Part shown: in pieces, positions 49,948 to 58,600 of the stretch | How positions within the stretch are numbered: the first letter of the stretch is position 1 | Layout: every line of letters starts with the position of its first letter | Assembly: GCA_000508965.1 (NCBI GenBank) | Contig: BAHV02000008.1 | Location: 62,001-126,000 of the forward strand | DNA length: 64,000 nt | Direction: 5' to 3' | Origin: Dielma sp000508965 | GTDB lineage: Bacteria > Bacillota_I > Bacilli_A > Erysipelotrichales > Erysipelotrichaceae | Translations under genes and position numbers: made by a program | Notes under the pieces: generated by a model | The model's input: the letters and a program-made list of their open reading frames with translations, nothing else | What the model was told of the DNA's origin: nothing | Databases searched by the model: none

Positions 49948-50904
49948 ATGGAACAAATTAATACCGTATTGGGATCACTTGCGCCAAAGGAGTTGGGCTT
50001 TACTTTGATGCATGAGCATTTATTGCTGAGTGATTGGAATCTGAGAATTGCTGATCCAAAGTTTTTTGATCATAAGCAGGCTGCGCAGATGATTGAGGAA
50101 GTAATCGCTGATGCCAAGGCGCATGGCGTGAAAACGCTGGTTGATGTTACACCGATCAATTATGGCCGTGATGTTTTACTGATGCAGGCTATCGCTAAAC
50201 GCACCGGCATGCAGATTATTGCGGCAACTGGAGTGCTGGGCTGTGAAGATGTTTGGCTTAGAGATATACCTGAAGACCTTTTAGTAAAGCTGTTTGTGCG
50301 TGAATTGAGTGAGGGATGTCAGGGCACTGACATCAAGTGCGGTGTTATTAAATGCGGAACTACGGAACTAGGTTTTACCGCGAACACGGTAAAGGTCTTG
50401 CGGGCTGCCGGCAGAGCGCAGCGGCTTACCGGTGCTCCCATCATTACTCACTGCCGGCCGGCCAATACGCGGCAGGGTTTATTTCAGCTGGATTTGTTTG
50501 AAGAACAGGGCGCCGATTTAAGTAAAGTAGTCATCGGTCATTTCCGCAAGGGTGATCCGCTTGATTATGCGCTTAATGTAATGCAGCGCGGCGCCTATAT
50601 CGCTGTCGATCAGATGAATTTTAACGCTCATCAGTTAGCGCATAATTTAAAGGTGATCAAAACAATCTGTCAGTATGGCTGGTCTGAGCGGCTCATTCTC
50701 TCCCATGATGCCGTCATTTGTTTCAATTCGGCACGCTTTGCGGATTATGATCATAAATCATACGTTAATTATGCGCCGGACTCTTTAAGCTATTTAATCA
50801 GAGAGGTGATTCCTCTCTTGCGTGAAGAGGGGCTTACGGAAGCGGAGCTTCATCAGATTTTTATTGAAAATCCAAAACATATTTTTGAATCATCAGGCAT
50901 TTAA
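49948..50904 (+). CDS. Phosphotriesterase-family hydrolase, probable sugar-phosphate lactonase
   Basis: The ATG at 49948 follows TTGAGGAATAAT; a TTG at 49936 lies in the ribosome binding site. The 318-residue protein has metal-site motifs of the phosphotriesterase/amidohydrolase family: FTLMHEHLLLSDW (HxH), VIKCGTTELG (a Lys in the bridging-ligand region), IITHCRP, VVIGHFRKG and ILSHDAVICF (Asp). Relatives in mycoplasmas hydrolyse phosphorylated sugar lactones. Next to a dehydrogenase that could make a lactone, that role fits here, but it is inference. Confidence 0.82.
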   Translation: MEQINTVLGSLAPKELGFTLMHEHLLLSDWNLRIADPKFFDHKQAAQMIEEVIADAKAHGVKTLVDVTPINYGRDVLLMQAIAKRTGMQIIAATGVLGCEDVWLRDIPEDLLVKLFVRELSEGCQGTDIKCGVIKCGTTELGFTANTVKVLRAAGRAQRLTGAPIITHCRPANTRQGLFQLDLFEEQGADLSKVVIGHFRKGDPLDYALNVMQRGAYIAVDQMNFNAHQLAHNLKVIKTICQYGWSERLILSHDAVICFNSARFADYDHKSYVNYAPDSLSYLIREVIPLLREEGLTEAELHQIFIENPKHIFESSGI

Positions 50905-50948
50905 GCGCTCCCTAAATGCCTGTTACCCTAACAGAAAAGAGGATGACT

Positions 50949-52163
50949 ATGGATAAAAAAGGAAGCGTGCTGATTATTGGGGCTGGCCGCAGCGGCCGTG
51001 GGATGCTTGGTGAATTGTTTGACCGAGATGGCTGGCAGCTGATTTTTGCGGATAATGACACACAGTTAGTTGAAGGTTTGCGGAAACAGAACTATTACAC
51101 GGTGCAGATGACTGACCTGTCAACCAATGAAAATCAGGAACGGCGAATCGAAAATTTTAAGGTGCTGGATACGGTCAACGATTATGATGAATATATTAAT
51201 GCGATAATTAACGCTGATTATGTTGCGACCGCATTAAAGCCTGATGCTTTTGAACAAGTTGCCAAGGATCTGGCGGCAGCCGTGGCAAGGCTTGCGGATT
51301 TAAAACTGAATAAGAAGGTGCTGGTTACGCTGGGCGCCAATTATGTCGGTTTGTATCACACCTTTGACACGCTGATCCGCAAGGCATTAGATACTGAATT
51401 AATTCCAGTTTATGAGGCATCCATGTGTTTGATTATGTCTATTGTAAACCGCAAGAATCTGCTGCCGGACACGGCTCATAAAACAGAAGATCAATATCGG
51501 ATCATCGGTGATAATAAGCCGGTACTGCGTGTAGAGGATCTGCCTCTGCTGCATGAAAAAGCAGAACTGCCCACTTTCTTCCGATTAGAAAAGGATCTCG
51601 ATCTGGCGATGGTCTATAAGATTTGGACTGGCAACTTGGTACAATGCTCAATGGCCTTTGTAGCCTTAAAAGACGGCATTGAATATACCAATGAAGCGGC
51701 TCATCATCCCAAGGCATCACTTTATGCCTATTATGCCGCGGTAGAGGGATATAACGGTGTAGCTGCCGAGTACCATTTACCGCCGCGCAGTGATGAAGAA
51801 GCAAAGAAAACGGTCACGATTTTCAGAAATGAAGAATTTCAGGACAGCCTGCACCGCATCGCACGTGAACCTATTCGTAAATTCGGCCGCAATGACCGCT
51901 TCTTAGGGCCTGCCTTCTGCTGCATCAAGCATGGTATTGTTCCTTATTATATAACTAAATGTCTCGCTTATGGATTTTTCTATTATAATGAACATGATTC
52001 ACAGAGTGTTGAGTTACGCAGGCGAATTGAAAATGAGGGCATTGAACAGGTGATTCAGTCATGCTGCTCACTGCATTTAGAGGCAGAATATGATTCAATT
52101 ATTTATCAATTGATCCTCAATGCATATTATGAAATATTGGGTAAGAATCCCTTAGATGAATAG
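50949..52163 (+). CDS. Mannitol-1-phosphate 5-dehydrogenase-like enzyme
   Basis: The ATG at 50949 follows AAAGAGGATGACT. The 404-residue protein opens with a Rossmann motif, VLIIGAGRSGRGMLGELF, and binds NAD. The middle contains VTLGANYVGLYHTFDTLIRKAL and VYEASMCLIMSIVNRK. The C-terminal catalytic domain resembles polyol-phosphate dehydrogenases of the mannitol dehydrogenase family (AHHPKASLYAYYAAVEGYNG). It probably oxidises the phosphorylated sugar or polyol brought in by the PTS. It is followed after eight bases by EIIA. Confidence 0.8.
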   Translation: MDKKGSVLIIGAGRSGRGMLGELFDRDGWQLIFADNDTQLVEGLRKQNYYTVQMTDLSTNENQERRIENFKVLDTVNDYDEYINAIINADYVATALKPDAFEQVAKDLAAAVARLADLKLNKKVLVTLGANYVGLYHTFDTLIRKALDTELIPVYEASMCLIMSIVNRKNLLPDTAHKTEDQYRIIGDNKPVLRVEDLPLLHEKAELPTFFRLEKDLDLAMVYKIWTGNLVQCSMAFVALKDGIEYTNEAAHHPKASLYAYYAAVEGYNGVAAEYHLPPRSDEEAKKTVTIFRNEEFQDSLHRIAREPIRKFGRNDRFLGPAFCCIKHGIVPYYITKCLAYGFFYYNEHDSQSVELRRRIENEGIEQVIQSCCSLHLEAEYDSIIYQLILNAYYEILGKNPLDE

Positions 52164-52171
52164 GAGTTATT

Positions 52172-52588
52172 ATGGATAAGAAAAAAGTAATTTTAATTTC
52201 ACATGGCAATCTGTCAGCGGGTATGATGAATTCAGTGAGTATGATACTCGGTGAAACAAAGGATTTAAGCTGTTATGGCTTGCAGCCGGGTGAAATGCCT
52301 GAAACGATTGCCGCGGCTATTGAAGCTAAGATTGATGGAGAACCTGAAACACAGTTTATCATTTTGGCTGATCTATTAGGCGGCAGTGTGTCCAATGCGG
52401 TGAGTCGTCTGAGTCTGCGTGAGAATGTACATTTAGTGAATGGCATGAATATGGGACTGGTGATCGGTATTTTGCTGCATCAAGGCATTTTGTCACAGAG
52501 TGAATTGGACCAGTTGATCGATGAGGCTAAAAGCGGCATGACGGAGACACATTTATGCTTTGATGAAAGTGATGATGAAATCATTTAG
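52172..52588 (+). CDS. PTS mannose-family EIIA
   Basis: This 138-residue protein begins VILISHGNLSAGMMNSVSM, with the phosphorylated His near residue 10, and has IILADLLGGSVSNAVSRL in the middle. It accepts phosphate from HPr and passes it to EIIB at 46867. Its placement last in the operon, after the catabolic enzymes, is unusual but completes the transporter. Confidence 0.9.
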   Translation: MDKKKVILISHGNLSAGMMNSVSMILGETKDLSCYGLQPGEMPETIAAAIEAKIDGEPETQFIILADLLGGSVSNAVSRLSLRENVHLVNGMNMGLVIGILLHQGILSQSELDQLIDEAKSGMTETHLCFDESDDEII

Positions 52589-52618
52589 TTTACAATGCTT
52601 TGCTTATTATGCTACACT
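52589..52618 (+). promoter_or_regulatory. Possible promoter of the RpiR regulator gene
   Basis: TTTACA (52589-52594) and TACACT (52613-52618) are 18 bases apart, about 45 bases before the regulator start. The match is moderate. Confidence 0.5.
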
Positions 52619-52662
52619 AACCTTGATAAAAGCTTGATTTATAGGGAATGGAGGCAATTGCG

Positions 52663-53505
52663 ATGTCCTCGTATACAAACAAATTAAAAATGGTTTTTGA
52701 CGGTCTGACCTTCTCGGAGGAGAAGCTTTCAAACTACATTCAGGAACATAGGGAAGAAATCAGAAATCTGACTTCACAGGAGTTGGCTGATGCGGTAGGT
52801 GTCGGACAGTCAACCGTCATTCGTTTTTCACAAAAGCTAGGCTATGGCAATTATAAAAAGATGATTGCCGATATCAGCATGGATAATCCGGATGCCTATG
52901 TGGATCTGGAAATTGATGATCAGGAAAGTACAGTTGAAACAATGGAAAAGCTGCGGGAACAATATAATCTGATTCTTGACATGACATTTGATATGAATAA
53001 GAGCGATGATGTCGATCTGGCGGTGGATTTTCTATACAATGCACGGAAGATTATCATAGCCGGCTTTTCTGTCCGCAATAATTGTTTTGCCGATTACTTT
53101 GCGCACCGGCTGAGTTATATTGGTTTGGATGCCTATCATCATGACCATACAACTATGATCTATTCAGCATTGAATCAGTGTAATGATCAGGATGTCATTA
53201 TCGTATTGTCAGAATCCGGTGAGACCCGGGATATGGTAAACTTTGCGAAGCTGGCTAAAAAGCGGGGCATGAAGGTAATATCAATTACTAAAGTATCTGA
53301 AAATACAATTAAGGCACTCTCCGATATTAATTTCAAATTGGTTGAGTACGGCAATCGAACTTTTCTGAGAACTAATCTGATCCGTTCTTCCTTGCTGGCA
53401 GTCTTTGATATGATTTATCTGAATCTTTTGAAGAAGGATTTTGAGCGTTTTGAAATGCATTCAACGATGATGAAGATCCAGACGAAATTAAACTATAAGG
53501 CATAG
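52663..53505 (+). CDS. MurR/RpiR-family transcriptional regulator
   Basis: The ATG at 52663 follows ATGGAGGCAATTGCG; the longer start at 52648 lies on the ribosome binding site. The 280-residue protein has the RpiR helix-turn-helix (TSQELADAVGVGQSTVIRF followed by SQKLGYGNYKKM) and a C-terminal SIS sugar-phosphate-binding domain (IIIAGFSVRNNCFADYFAH, VIIVLSESGETRDMV). It probably senses a phosphorylated intermediate of the preceding operon and controls it. Confidence 0.9.
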   Translation: MSSYTNKLKMVFDGLTFSEEKLSNYIQEHREEIRNLTSQELADAVGVGQSTVIRFSQKLGYGNYKKMIADISMDNPDAYVDLEIDDQESTVETMEKLREQYNLILDMTFDMNKSDDVDLAVDFLYNARKIIIAGFSVRNNCFADYFAHRLSYIGLDAYHHDHTTMIYSALNQCNDQDVIIVLSESGETRDMVNFAKLAKKRGMKVISITKVSENTIKALSDINFKLVEYGNRTFLRTNLIRSSLLAVFDMIYLNLLKKDFERFEMHSTMMKIQTKLNYKA

Positions 53506-53553
53506 GACATCTATTAAAAGCTGATTATATATTGTCAACATTCTTAATAAATT

Positions 53554-53590
53554 AAGAAGCTAAGTCATAATGATTTGGCTTCTTTTGTTT
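53554..53590 (+). terminator. Terminator of the RpiR gene
   Basis: AAGAAGC (53554-53560) pairs with GCTTCTT (53578-53584), followed by TTGTTT. Confidence 0.7.
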
Positions 53591-53674
53591 ATGAAAATTC
53601 AAAACATCAATTATTTAAAAATATTGTCAGTACCAACGATCTTTAGGTAGACATTCAATCAAATTAAAAATAAA

Positions 53675-53812
53675 ATGATAGTAAAGGAGCAAGGCTGCAG
53701 TGTCACAACCACACACTATACAATTAATGATCAAGGACAGCCAGTCTTGCCAATCCTGATTAAAAATCAAGGTGTGTTTGATCGCAATGATGAATTTGTT
53801 GCAGATTATTAA
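53675..53812 (+). pseudogene. 46-codon frame in the gap, possible gene remnant
   Basis: An ATG at 53675 opens a 45-residue frame with SVTTTHYTINDQGQPVLPIL that ends at 53812. No good ribosome binding site precedes it. The sequence has protein-like character, but I cannot assign a family. It may be the end of a lost gene. The rest of the 53591-53842 interval holds nothing recognisable. Confidence 0.25.
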
Positions 53813-53842
53813 ATTTTCTTTTAAAATGAAAAGAGGCAGTCT

Positions 53843-54601
53843 ATGGAAAAAAGTACAGAACGCAGACATGAGGAAATCAGAAAATATTTGCTGGCTTATG
53901 AGCGGGCAAGTGTGAATGAAATTGCCAGAGCATTGGATGTGACACCGGAAACGATTCGTAAAGATTTCAGCTTTTTGGAGAATAAAGGTTTTCTGTTTCG
54001 AACCCATGGCGGAGCCGTGCTTAGAAATTCTAATGTGGATATTCCGCTGAATATCAGAACTCAGGAGAAAATGGATATTAAGCGATTGATCTGTTCTAAA
54101 GTGATCAATTACATTGATAATGACAATGTTGTCTTTATTGATCCAAGCTCCACCGCATTGCCATTGGGAAGGCTGATCTGCCTGAAGAAAAATCTGCTGC
54201 TGATCACAAACTGTTTCGATATGGTCAGCATCGCCGCTGAAAGCAAGCATGAAATCATCATGCTGGGCGGTTTCTATTCAAAAACCGGTAAACGAACCCA
54301 GGGCCATTTTGTAACGGATATGATCAGTAAATTCTCCATTGATGTAGCTGTTTTCGGCTTAGATGGCAGTGAGGGACTTGATGGGCCGGGAACCCAAACT
54401 GAGGATGCGGTGTTTACTAACATGGCGGTGATGAAGCGCAGCAAGCGTAATATTTTGATAATGGATTCCAGTAAATTTACAAGGCCGGCTAGATTTCAGT
54501 ATGCGCAATTTTCCGATTTTGATTTACTGGTTACGGATAAGGTGCCTGATCAACTTAAAGGCAAGATCAATACTACGGTGATTGAAGTTGGCAGTGAGTA
54601 G
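53843..54601 (+). CDS. DeoR/GlpR-family transcriptional regulator
   Basis: The 252-residue protein has the DeoR helix-turn-helix (RRHEEIRKYLLAYERASVNE, IARALDVTPETIRKDF, LENKGFLFRTHGGAVL). A C-terminal sugar-phosphate sensor domain follows (VFIDPSSTALPLGRLI, IIMLGGFYSKTGKRTQG, NILIMDSSKFTRPA). It probably represses the second mannose-type PTS operon, which follows in the same direction. The start follows AAAAGAGGCAGTCT. A terminator lies after it. Confidence 0.9.
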   Translation: MEKSTERRHEEIRKYLLAYERASVNEIARALDVTPETIRKDFSFLENKGFLFRTHGGAVLRNSNVDIPLNIRTQEKMDIKRLICSKVINYIDNDNVVFIDPSSTALPLGRLICLKKNLLLITNCFDMVSIAAESKHEIIMLGGFYSKTGKRTQGHFVTDMISKFSIDVAVFGLDGSEGLDGPGTQTEDAVFTNMAVMKRSKRNILIMDSSKFTRPARFQYAQFSDFDLLVTDKVPDQLKGKINTTVIEVGSE

Positions 54602-54615
54602 ATAAGATAAAGAGC

Positions 54616-54645
54616 GGATGTACAGCGAATGTACATTCTTTTTTT
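54616..54645 (+). terminator. Terminator of the DeoR gene
   Basis: GGATGTACA (54616-54624) pairs with TGTACATTC (54630-54638), followed by seven T. Confidence 0.78.
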
Positions 54646-54734
54646 ATGTTTTGATTGGCTGCATCAGGCTGAACGCCGGTGATCATTTATAAGTAATGGT
54701 GTTAATATTAACCATATTAATGTTCTGTTAATAA

Positions 54735-54845
54735 TTTTGAAACAAAACAAACAAAAGGATAAAACTGCTTGAAATAGGATAAATATGTTTTGAACTATCG
54801 ATTTATAGGAGAAGTATTGCTTTAATAGTTTTGAAATGATATTAC
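54735..54845 (+). promoter_or_regulatory. Promoter and repeated motifs upstream of PTS operon 2
   Basis: TTGCTT (54817-54822) and TATTAC (54840-54845) are 17 bases apart and form a plausible promoter. Upstream, AGGATAAA occurs at 54756-54763 and 54776-54783, and TTTTGAA occurs three times between 54735 and 54835. Spacing of the AGGATAAA copies is 20 bases, two helical turns, which suits binding by a DeoR-type oligomer. Confidence 0.5.
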
Positions 54846-54859
54846 TAAGGCAGGAGGAA

Positions 54860-54873
54860 GTAAAGCGCTTACA
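54860..54873. promoter_or_regulatory. Weak cre-like site
   Basis: GTAAAGCGCTTACA matches the cre consensus except at the first two positions and is nearly palindromic. It sits just after the expected transcription start, the same geometry as the cre site at 46786. Confidence 0.45.
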
Positions 54874-54895
54874 GATGGGTGCTTAAAATAAGCTC

Positions 54896-55474
54896 ATGAA
54901 ACAAAAAATGCAAAGCCGTTTAACCAATATAGGACGTAATCTCTATAAGGACAATGCTGGTAAGGTTTATATCTATGATAAGCGTAAAAATCTGGCTTAC
55001 ACATTGGATAAAAATAATCAGCTTAAATTCCAGCTGGTTCGCTGCCGTTTCATTATTCCGATTACCGTTGGTTTCCTGATTTATTATTATTTGCCTAATT
55101 ATCCATTGTCTGTCAGCATTGGGCTTATCTGCTTTGTGCTGCTGCAGTTTTATTATCATCAGCGTTTCCTGCCGGAACTGCCGATGACGAATCGCTTTGA
55201 GCTGCCGGCAAAGGAATCAATGATGTGCAAGCTCAGCAACAATGAGGCATCGGTATTGGTGAAGAGAATCATTGGCGCAATCATTATCGGCTCTTTGTTC
55301 ATTTGGAATTTATTTGAGATGCAGATCAGCATTGATGATTTCTGTCTGATCACTGACTGGAACCGCACATTAATGCTTCTGCTTTCACTGGCAATGATTT
55401 TGGTTACCTTTACTTCATCAGTAATGGTTGGAACCATTTTGGTTCAAAAAAACAGAAAGGGGAATAACAAATGA
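54896..55474 (+). CDS. Membrane protein of unknown function at the head of PTS operon 2
   Basis: The 192-residue protein has a soluble N-terminus (NLYKDNAGKVYIYDKRKNLAY) and about four hydrophobic segments (FIIPITVGFLIYYYL, LSVSIGLICFVLLQF, RIIGAIIIGSLFIWNLF, LMLLLSLAMILVTFT). It overlaps the EIIA gene by four bases. No PTS component has this shape, so it may be an accessory or regulatory protein. I do not recognise the family. No strong ribosome binding site is seen at this ATG. Confidence 0.6.
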   Translation: MKQKMQSRLTNIGRNLYKDNAGKVYIYDKRKNLAYTLDKNNQLKFQLVRCRFIIPITVGFLIYYYLPNYPLSVSIGLICFVLLQFYYHQRFLPELPMTNRFELPAKESMMCKLSNNEASVLVKRIIGAIIIGSLFIWNLFEMQISIDDFCLITDWNRTLMLLLSLAMILVTFTSSVMVGTILVQKNRKGNNK

Positions 55475-55869
55475 CACATTTAATACTGGCAACGCATGGG
55501 ACGCTCGCCGAAAGCTATAAGCAGACAATCGCAATGATTGCCGGACACAGTGCCGCAGAAAGACTTGTGACATTGTGCATGAGCGCGGAGAAGTCAATGG
55601 CGGAGTTTGTCGAGGAGGCCAAAGCGGTATTGGCAGAAGATCCTGACGGCGATTATCTGATTCTGGCGGATATGTACGGCGCAAGTCCATGCAATTCAAG
55701 TATTCTGGCCTTCAGAGAAGCGCATTATCGGGTTGTGACAGGTTTGAATTTAGGGATGGTTTTAGAGTTATTGCTTACCATGGAGAACGCTTCGTTGGAA
55801 GAACTAAGCAAGAAAGCAGCGGAAATCGGGAAAAACGGGATACAGGAGGTATATATTCCTAACTGCTAG
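55471..55869 (+). CDS. PTS mannose-family EIIA
   Basis: The 132-residue protein opens LILATHGTLAESYKQTI with the phosphorylated His near residue 9, and has LILADMYGASPCNSSILAF in place of the usual DLFGGSPFN loop. It follows AAAGGGGAATAACAA and supplies phosphate for the EIIB at 61406. DhaM phosphate donors share this fold, so it could also serve the DhaK/DhaL pair encoded downstream. Confidence 0.85.
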   Translation: MTHLILATHGTLAESYKQTIAMIAGHSAAERLVTLCMSAEKSMAEFVEEAKAVLAEDPDGDYLILADMYGASPCNSSILAFREAHYRVVTGLNLGMVLELLLTMENASLEELSKKAAEIGKNGIQEVYIPNC

Positions 55870-55926
55870 TTTAGTTAGTCAAATGAAGTTCTTATAGAAT
55901 AGGTGTTATGAAAGGAGAGGAATAAA

Positions 55927-57555
55927 ATGACACTAGTTCAAGCAATACTGATTGCGGCATTGTATTGGCTCGACGCAGGGGAAATATTTGTACCGTTTAC
56001 GTACTGTTTCTGTGATCTGATGTTCGTATCAATGCTGACGGGTCTCATCTTGGGGGACATTACGACAGGCGTTATCGTCGGCGGTACGATTCAGCCATTA
56101 TATCTGGCATTAACGGCAGTAGGCGGGGCATTGCCGGTCGACAAGGTCGCGGCGGGGGTTGTGACGACCTCCATGGTTATTACACAGGGTATCAGTCTAG
56201 AAGAAGGTCTGGTTATCTCATCGGCTGCCGCTTTGATCTGTGCTCAGCTTCATACAGTAAAACGTGTTGCGATGCTGTGGACGGTTCACCATGCGGATAA
56301 ATGTGCCGAACAAGGCGATATCAGCGGTTTACAGCGTACATCATTAATTTATGGACCATTAATCAGAGCTGTTATCTTCTTGATTCCAATGACTTTGATT
56401 TTGAAATATGGAACGGTCAGCTTAGGTATTTTATTAAATGGTTTGCCGGCCTGGGCAGAAAATATGTTTACGGTTGCCGGCGGCATGATGCCGGCGCTGG
56501 GCTTTGCGATGACGATTATGGTTATCGGCAAGGGTAATTTGATTACTTTCTTTATTGCCGGTTTCTTCTTCGCACAATATTCAGGATTAAGTTCAATTCC
56601 GGGCTGTCTGTTAGGTATTTTCTTGGCATGGCTGTATATGACATTCACGAAAGATGCCAATGATTCAGGCAATGTATTTGCGGATTTAATGAGTCTAAAT
56701 AACACTGAAGCACAGGGTGAACGGCTGTTAAGTAAGAAAACATTAAATAAGGTATGGTTTAACTGGCGGATGCATATCTGTCATGTGGATAATGTCGAAC
56801 GTCTTCAGGCATTGGGTATGTGCTTAACGATGGCACCGGCACTTGAGGAATTATATCCGAATGATAAGGACATGCAGATTGATGGTTTAAAACGTCACAT
56901 GCAGTTCTTTATTACCGAGAATATGATCGGCGGTATTATTCCGGGCGTAGTTGTATCAATGGAAGAAGAAAGAGCCCGTGCTTTGCGTGAGGGTGATGAT
57001 GAAACACAGGTAATCAGCGGTGAATTAATTAACTCAGTAAAAACCGGTATGATGGGGCCTTTCGCCGGTATCGGTGATACGCTGAATTACGCTACGATTA
57101 AACCGCTGATGGCAGCCTTCTTTATGGGCTTTGCGCAAAAGGGATATATCTGGGCGCCAATCGTCTATGATCTGCTGCTTTATATTATCTTAACTTCAGA
57201 AGGCAAGTTCATGTTTAATCTGGGCTATAAGCTGGGTACTAAATCAGCTGCCAGCATCTTGCAGAACCGTGCCGTTCAAAAGATTGTGACTTTCTTCAGT
57301 ATTATTGGTTTATTTGTGATGGGGGTCATGGCTGCGGAGAATGTCAGTGTCGCATTAGGCTTGAATGTTCCTTATGGCGGTGAATTCTTAAGTCTTCAGG
57401 AAACATTGATTGACGGCATCGCGCCGGGACTGCTTTCATTATGCGCGGTATTTGGTATTTATAAATATCTGCAAAAAGGCGGCAATATCTTAAAGGCCAC
57501 GCTGATCCTGCTGGGACTATCTATCGTATTAGGCGGTTTAGGTATTTTGGCATAA
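55927..57555 (+). CDS. Fused PTS mannose-family EIIC-EIID permease
   Basis: The 542-residue product joins two subunits that are normally separate. Residues 1-265 are EIIC (TGLILGDITTGVIVGGTIQP, then LYLALTAVGGALPVDKVAAG). Residues 270-542 are EIID (WFNWRMHICHVDNVERLQA, FFITENMIGGIIPG, INSVKTGMMGPFAGIGDTLN). The linker SLNNTEAQGERLLSKKTLN is short. There is no stop or frameshift between the halves. It follows AAAGGAGAGGAATAAA. Confidence 0.9.
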   Translation: MTLVQAILIAALYWLDAGEIFVPFTYCFCDLMFVSMLTGLILGDITTGVIVGGTIQPLYLALTAVGGALPVDKVAAGVVTTSMVITQGISLEEGLVISSAAALICAQLHTVKRVAMLWTVHHADKCAEQGDISGLQRTSLIYGPLIRAVIFLIPMTLILKYGTVSLGILLNGLPAWAENMFTVAGGMMPALGFAMTIMVIGKGNLITFFIAGFFFAQYSGLSSIPGCLLGIFLAWLYMTFTKDANDSGNVFADLMSLNNTEAQGERLLSKKTLNKVWFNWRMHICHVDNVERLQALGMCLTMAPALEELYPNDKDMQIDGLKRHMQFFITENMIGGIIPGVVVSMEEERARALREGDDETQVISGELINSVKTGMMGPFAGIGDTLNYATIKPLMAAFFMGFAQKGYIWAPIVYDLLLYIILTSEGKFMFNLGYKLGTKSAASILQNRAVQKIVTFFSIIGLFVMGVMAAENVSVALGLNVPYGGEFLSLQETLIDGIAPGLLSLCAVFGIYKYLQKGGNILKATLILLGLSIVLGGLGILA

Positions 57556-57579
57556 AAATTTGTTAAGGAGGTGTAAACG

Positions 57580-58596
57580 ATGAAAAAGTTTATGAATAAG
57601 GCTGAGGATTTCATACCGGAAATGCTGGCGGGTTATTATGCGGCGCATCCTGATTATGTAAAACCGGTCGATGGCAATCTGCGCTGTTTATGCGCGGTTC
57701 ATAAAAAGCCGGGTAAGGTTGCATTAGCTACCGGCGGCGGCAGCGGCCATCTGCCGTTGTTTCTCGGTTATGTGGGAAAAGGCATGCTTGACGGCTGTGC
57801 TATCGGCGGTGTCTTTCAATCACCAAGTGCTGATGAAATGCTGAATGTGACGAAGGCGATCAATCAAGGCAGCGGTGTGCTTTATATTTATGGTAATTAT
57901 AACGGTGATATTTTTAATTTCACAATGGCTGCGGAAATGGCTGACATGGAAGCCGACATTGAGGTTCGATCAATCATTGCCGGTGAAGATGCCGCTTCCG
58001 GGCCTAGAGCGGCAGCGGGTGAAAAGAATGTGCGCCGCGGTGTAGCCGGTATCTTCTTTGTCTACAAAATCGCCGGAGCGGCAGCCGATCAGCTGCTGCC
58101 GTTGGATGAGGTAGAACGGCTGGCTAAAAAAGCCAGTGAGCGGGTATCGACAATGGGAGCGGCACTGACCCCCTGTACGGTACCGCGGATCGGTCATCCA
58201 AGCTTTGCCATTGGTGATGATGAGATGGAAATTGGCATGGGTATCCATGGTGAAGCCGGTCTTCGCCGCGGACCTTTGCTGAGCGCGGATGCCATCGTTG
58301 AGGAAATTCTGCCGGCACTGATCGATGATTTAAAACTGAAAGCTGAGGATGAGGCCGCAGTTTTGATCAACGGCTTGGGCGCTACACCTTTAGAAGAACA
58401 ATATCTGATTAACCGCAAGGTAAATGAATTATTAACGCAGGCAGGGATATCAGTTTATAAAACATATGTCGGTGAATATGCCACATCATTGGAAATGGCC
58501 GGTATGTCCATCACACTGTTTAAACTGGATGATGAGCTGAAGCCGCTGCTTGATGCGGAAGCGGATACACCGCTGTTTAAACAATTTGGGCGGTGA
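57580..58596 (+). CDS. dhaK: Dihydroxyacetone kinase subunit DhaK
   Basis: The 338-residue product has DhaK motifs: KVALATGGGSGHLPLFLGYV, GVLYIYGNYNGDIFNF, IIAGEDAASGPRAAAGEKN, and GMGIHGEAGLRRG with the His (residue 223) that binds the substrate covalently. It binds dihydroxyacetone or a related short ketose such as erythrulose. The start follows AAGGAGGTGTAAACG. DhaL follows at once. No DhaM gene is present. Confidence 0.9.
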   Translation: MKKFMNKAEDFIPEMLAGYYAAHPDYVKPVDGNLRCLCAVHKKPGKVALATGGGSGHLPLFLGYVGKGMLDGCAIGGVFQSPSADEMLNVTKAINQGSGVLYIYGNYNGDIFNFTMAAEMADMEADIEVRSIIAGEDAASGPRAAAGEKNVRRGVAGIFFVYKIAGAAADQLLPLDEVERLAKKASERVSTMGAALTPCTVPRIGHPSFAIGDDEMEIGMGIHGEAGLRRGPLLSADAIVEEILPALIDDLKLKAEDEAAVLINGLGATPLEEQYLINRKVNELLTQAGISVYKTYVGEYATSLEMAGMSITLFKLDDELKPLLDAEADTPLFKQFGR

Positions 58597-58600
58597 GCTT

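Noticed and set aside
53627..54250. A 207-codon minus-strand frame overlapping the DeoR regulator gene
   Set aside because: The + strand DeoR protein has complete motifs; the long antisense frame is a codon-bias shadow.
55471..55869. Reading this EIIA as DhaM, the phosphate donor for DhaK/DhaL
   Set aside because: It is a single mannose-EIIA domain beside EIIC-EIID and EIIB genes; DhaM usually has extra HPr-like domains. A double role remains possible and is noted in the feature.
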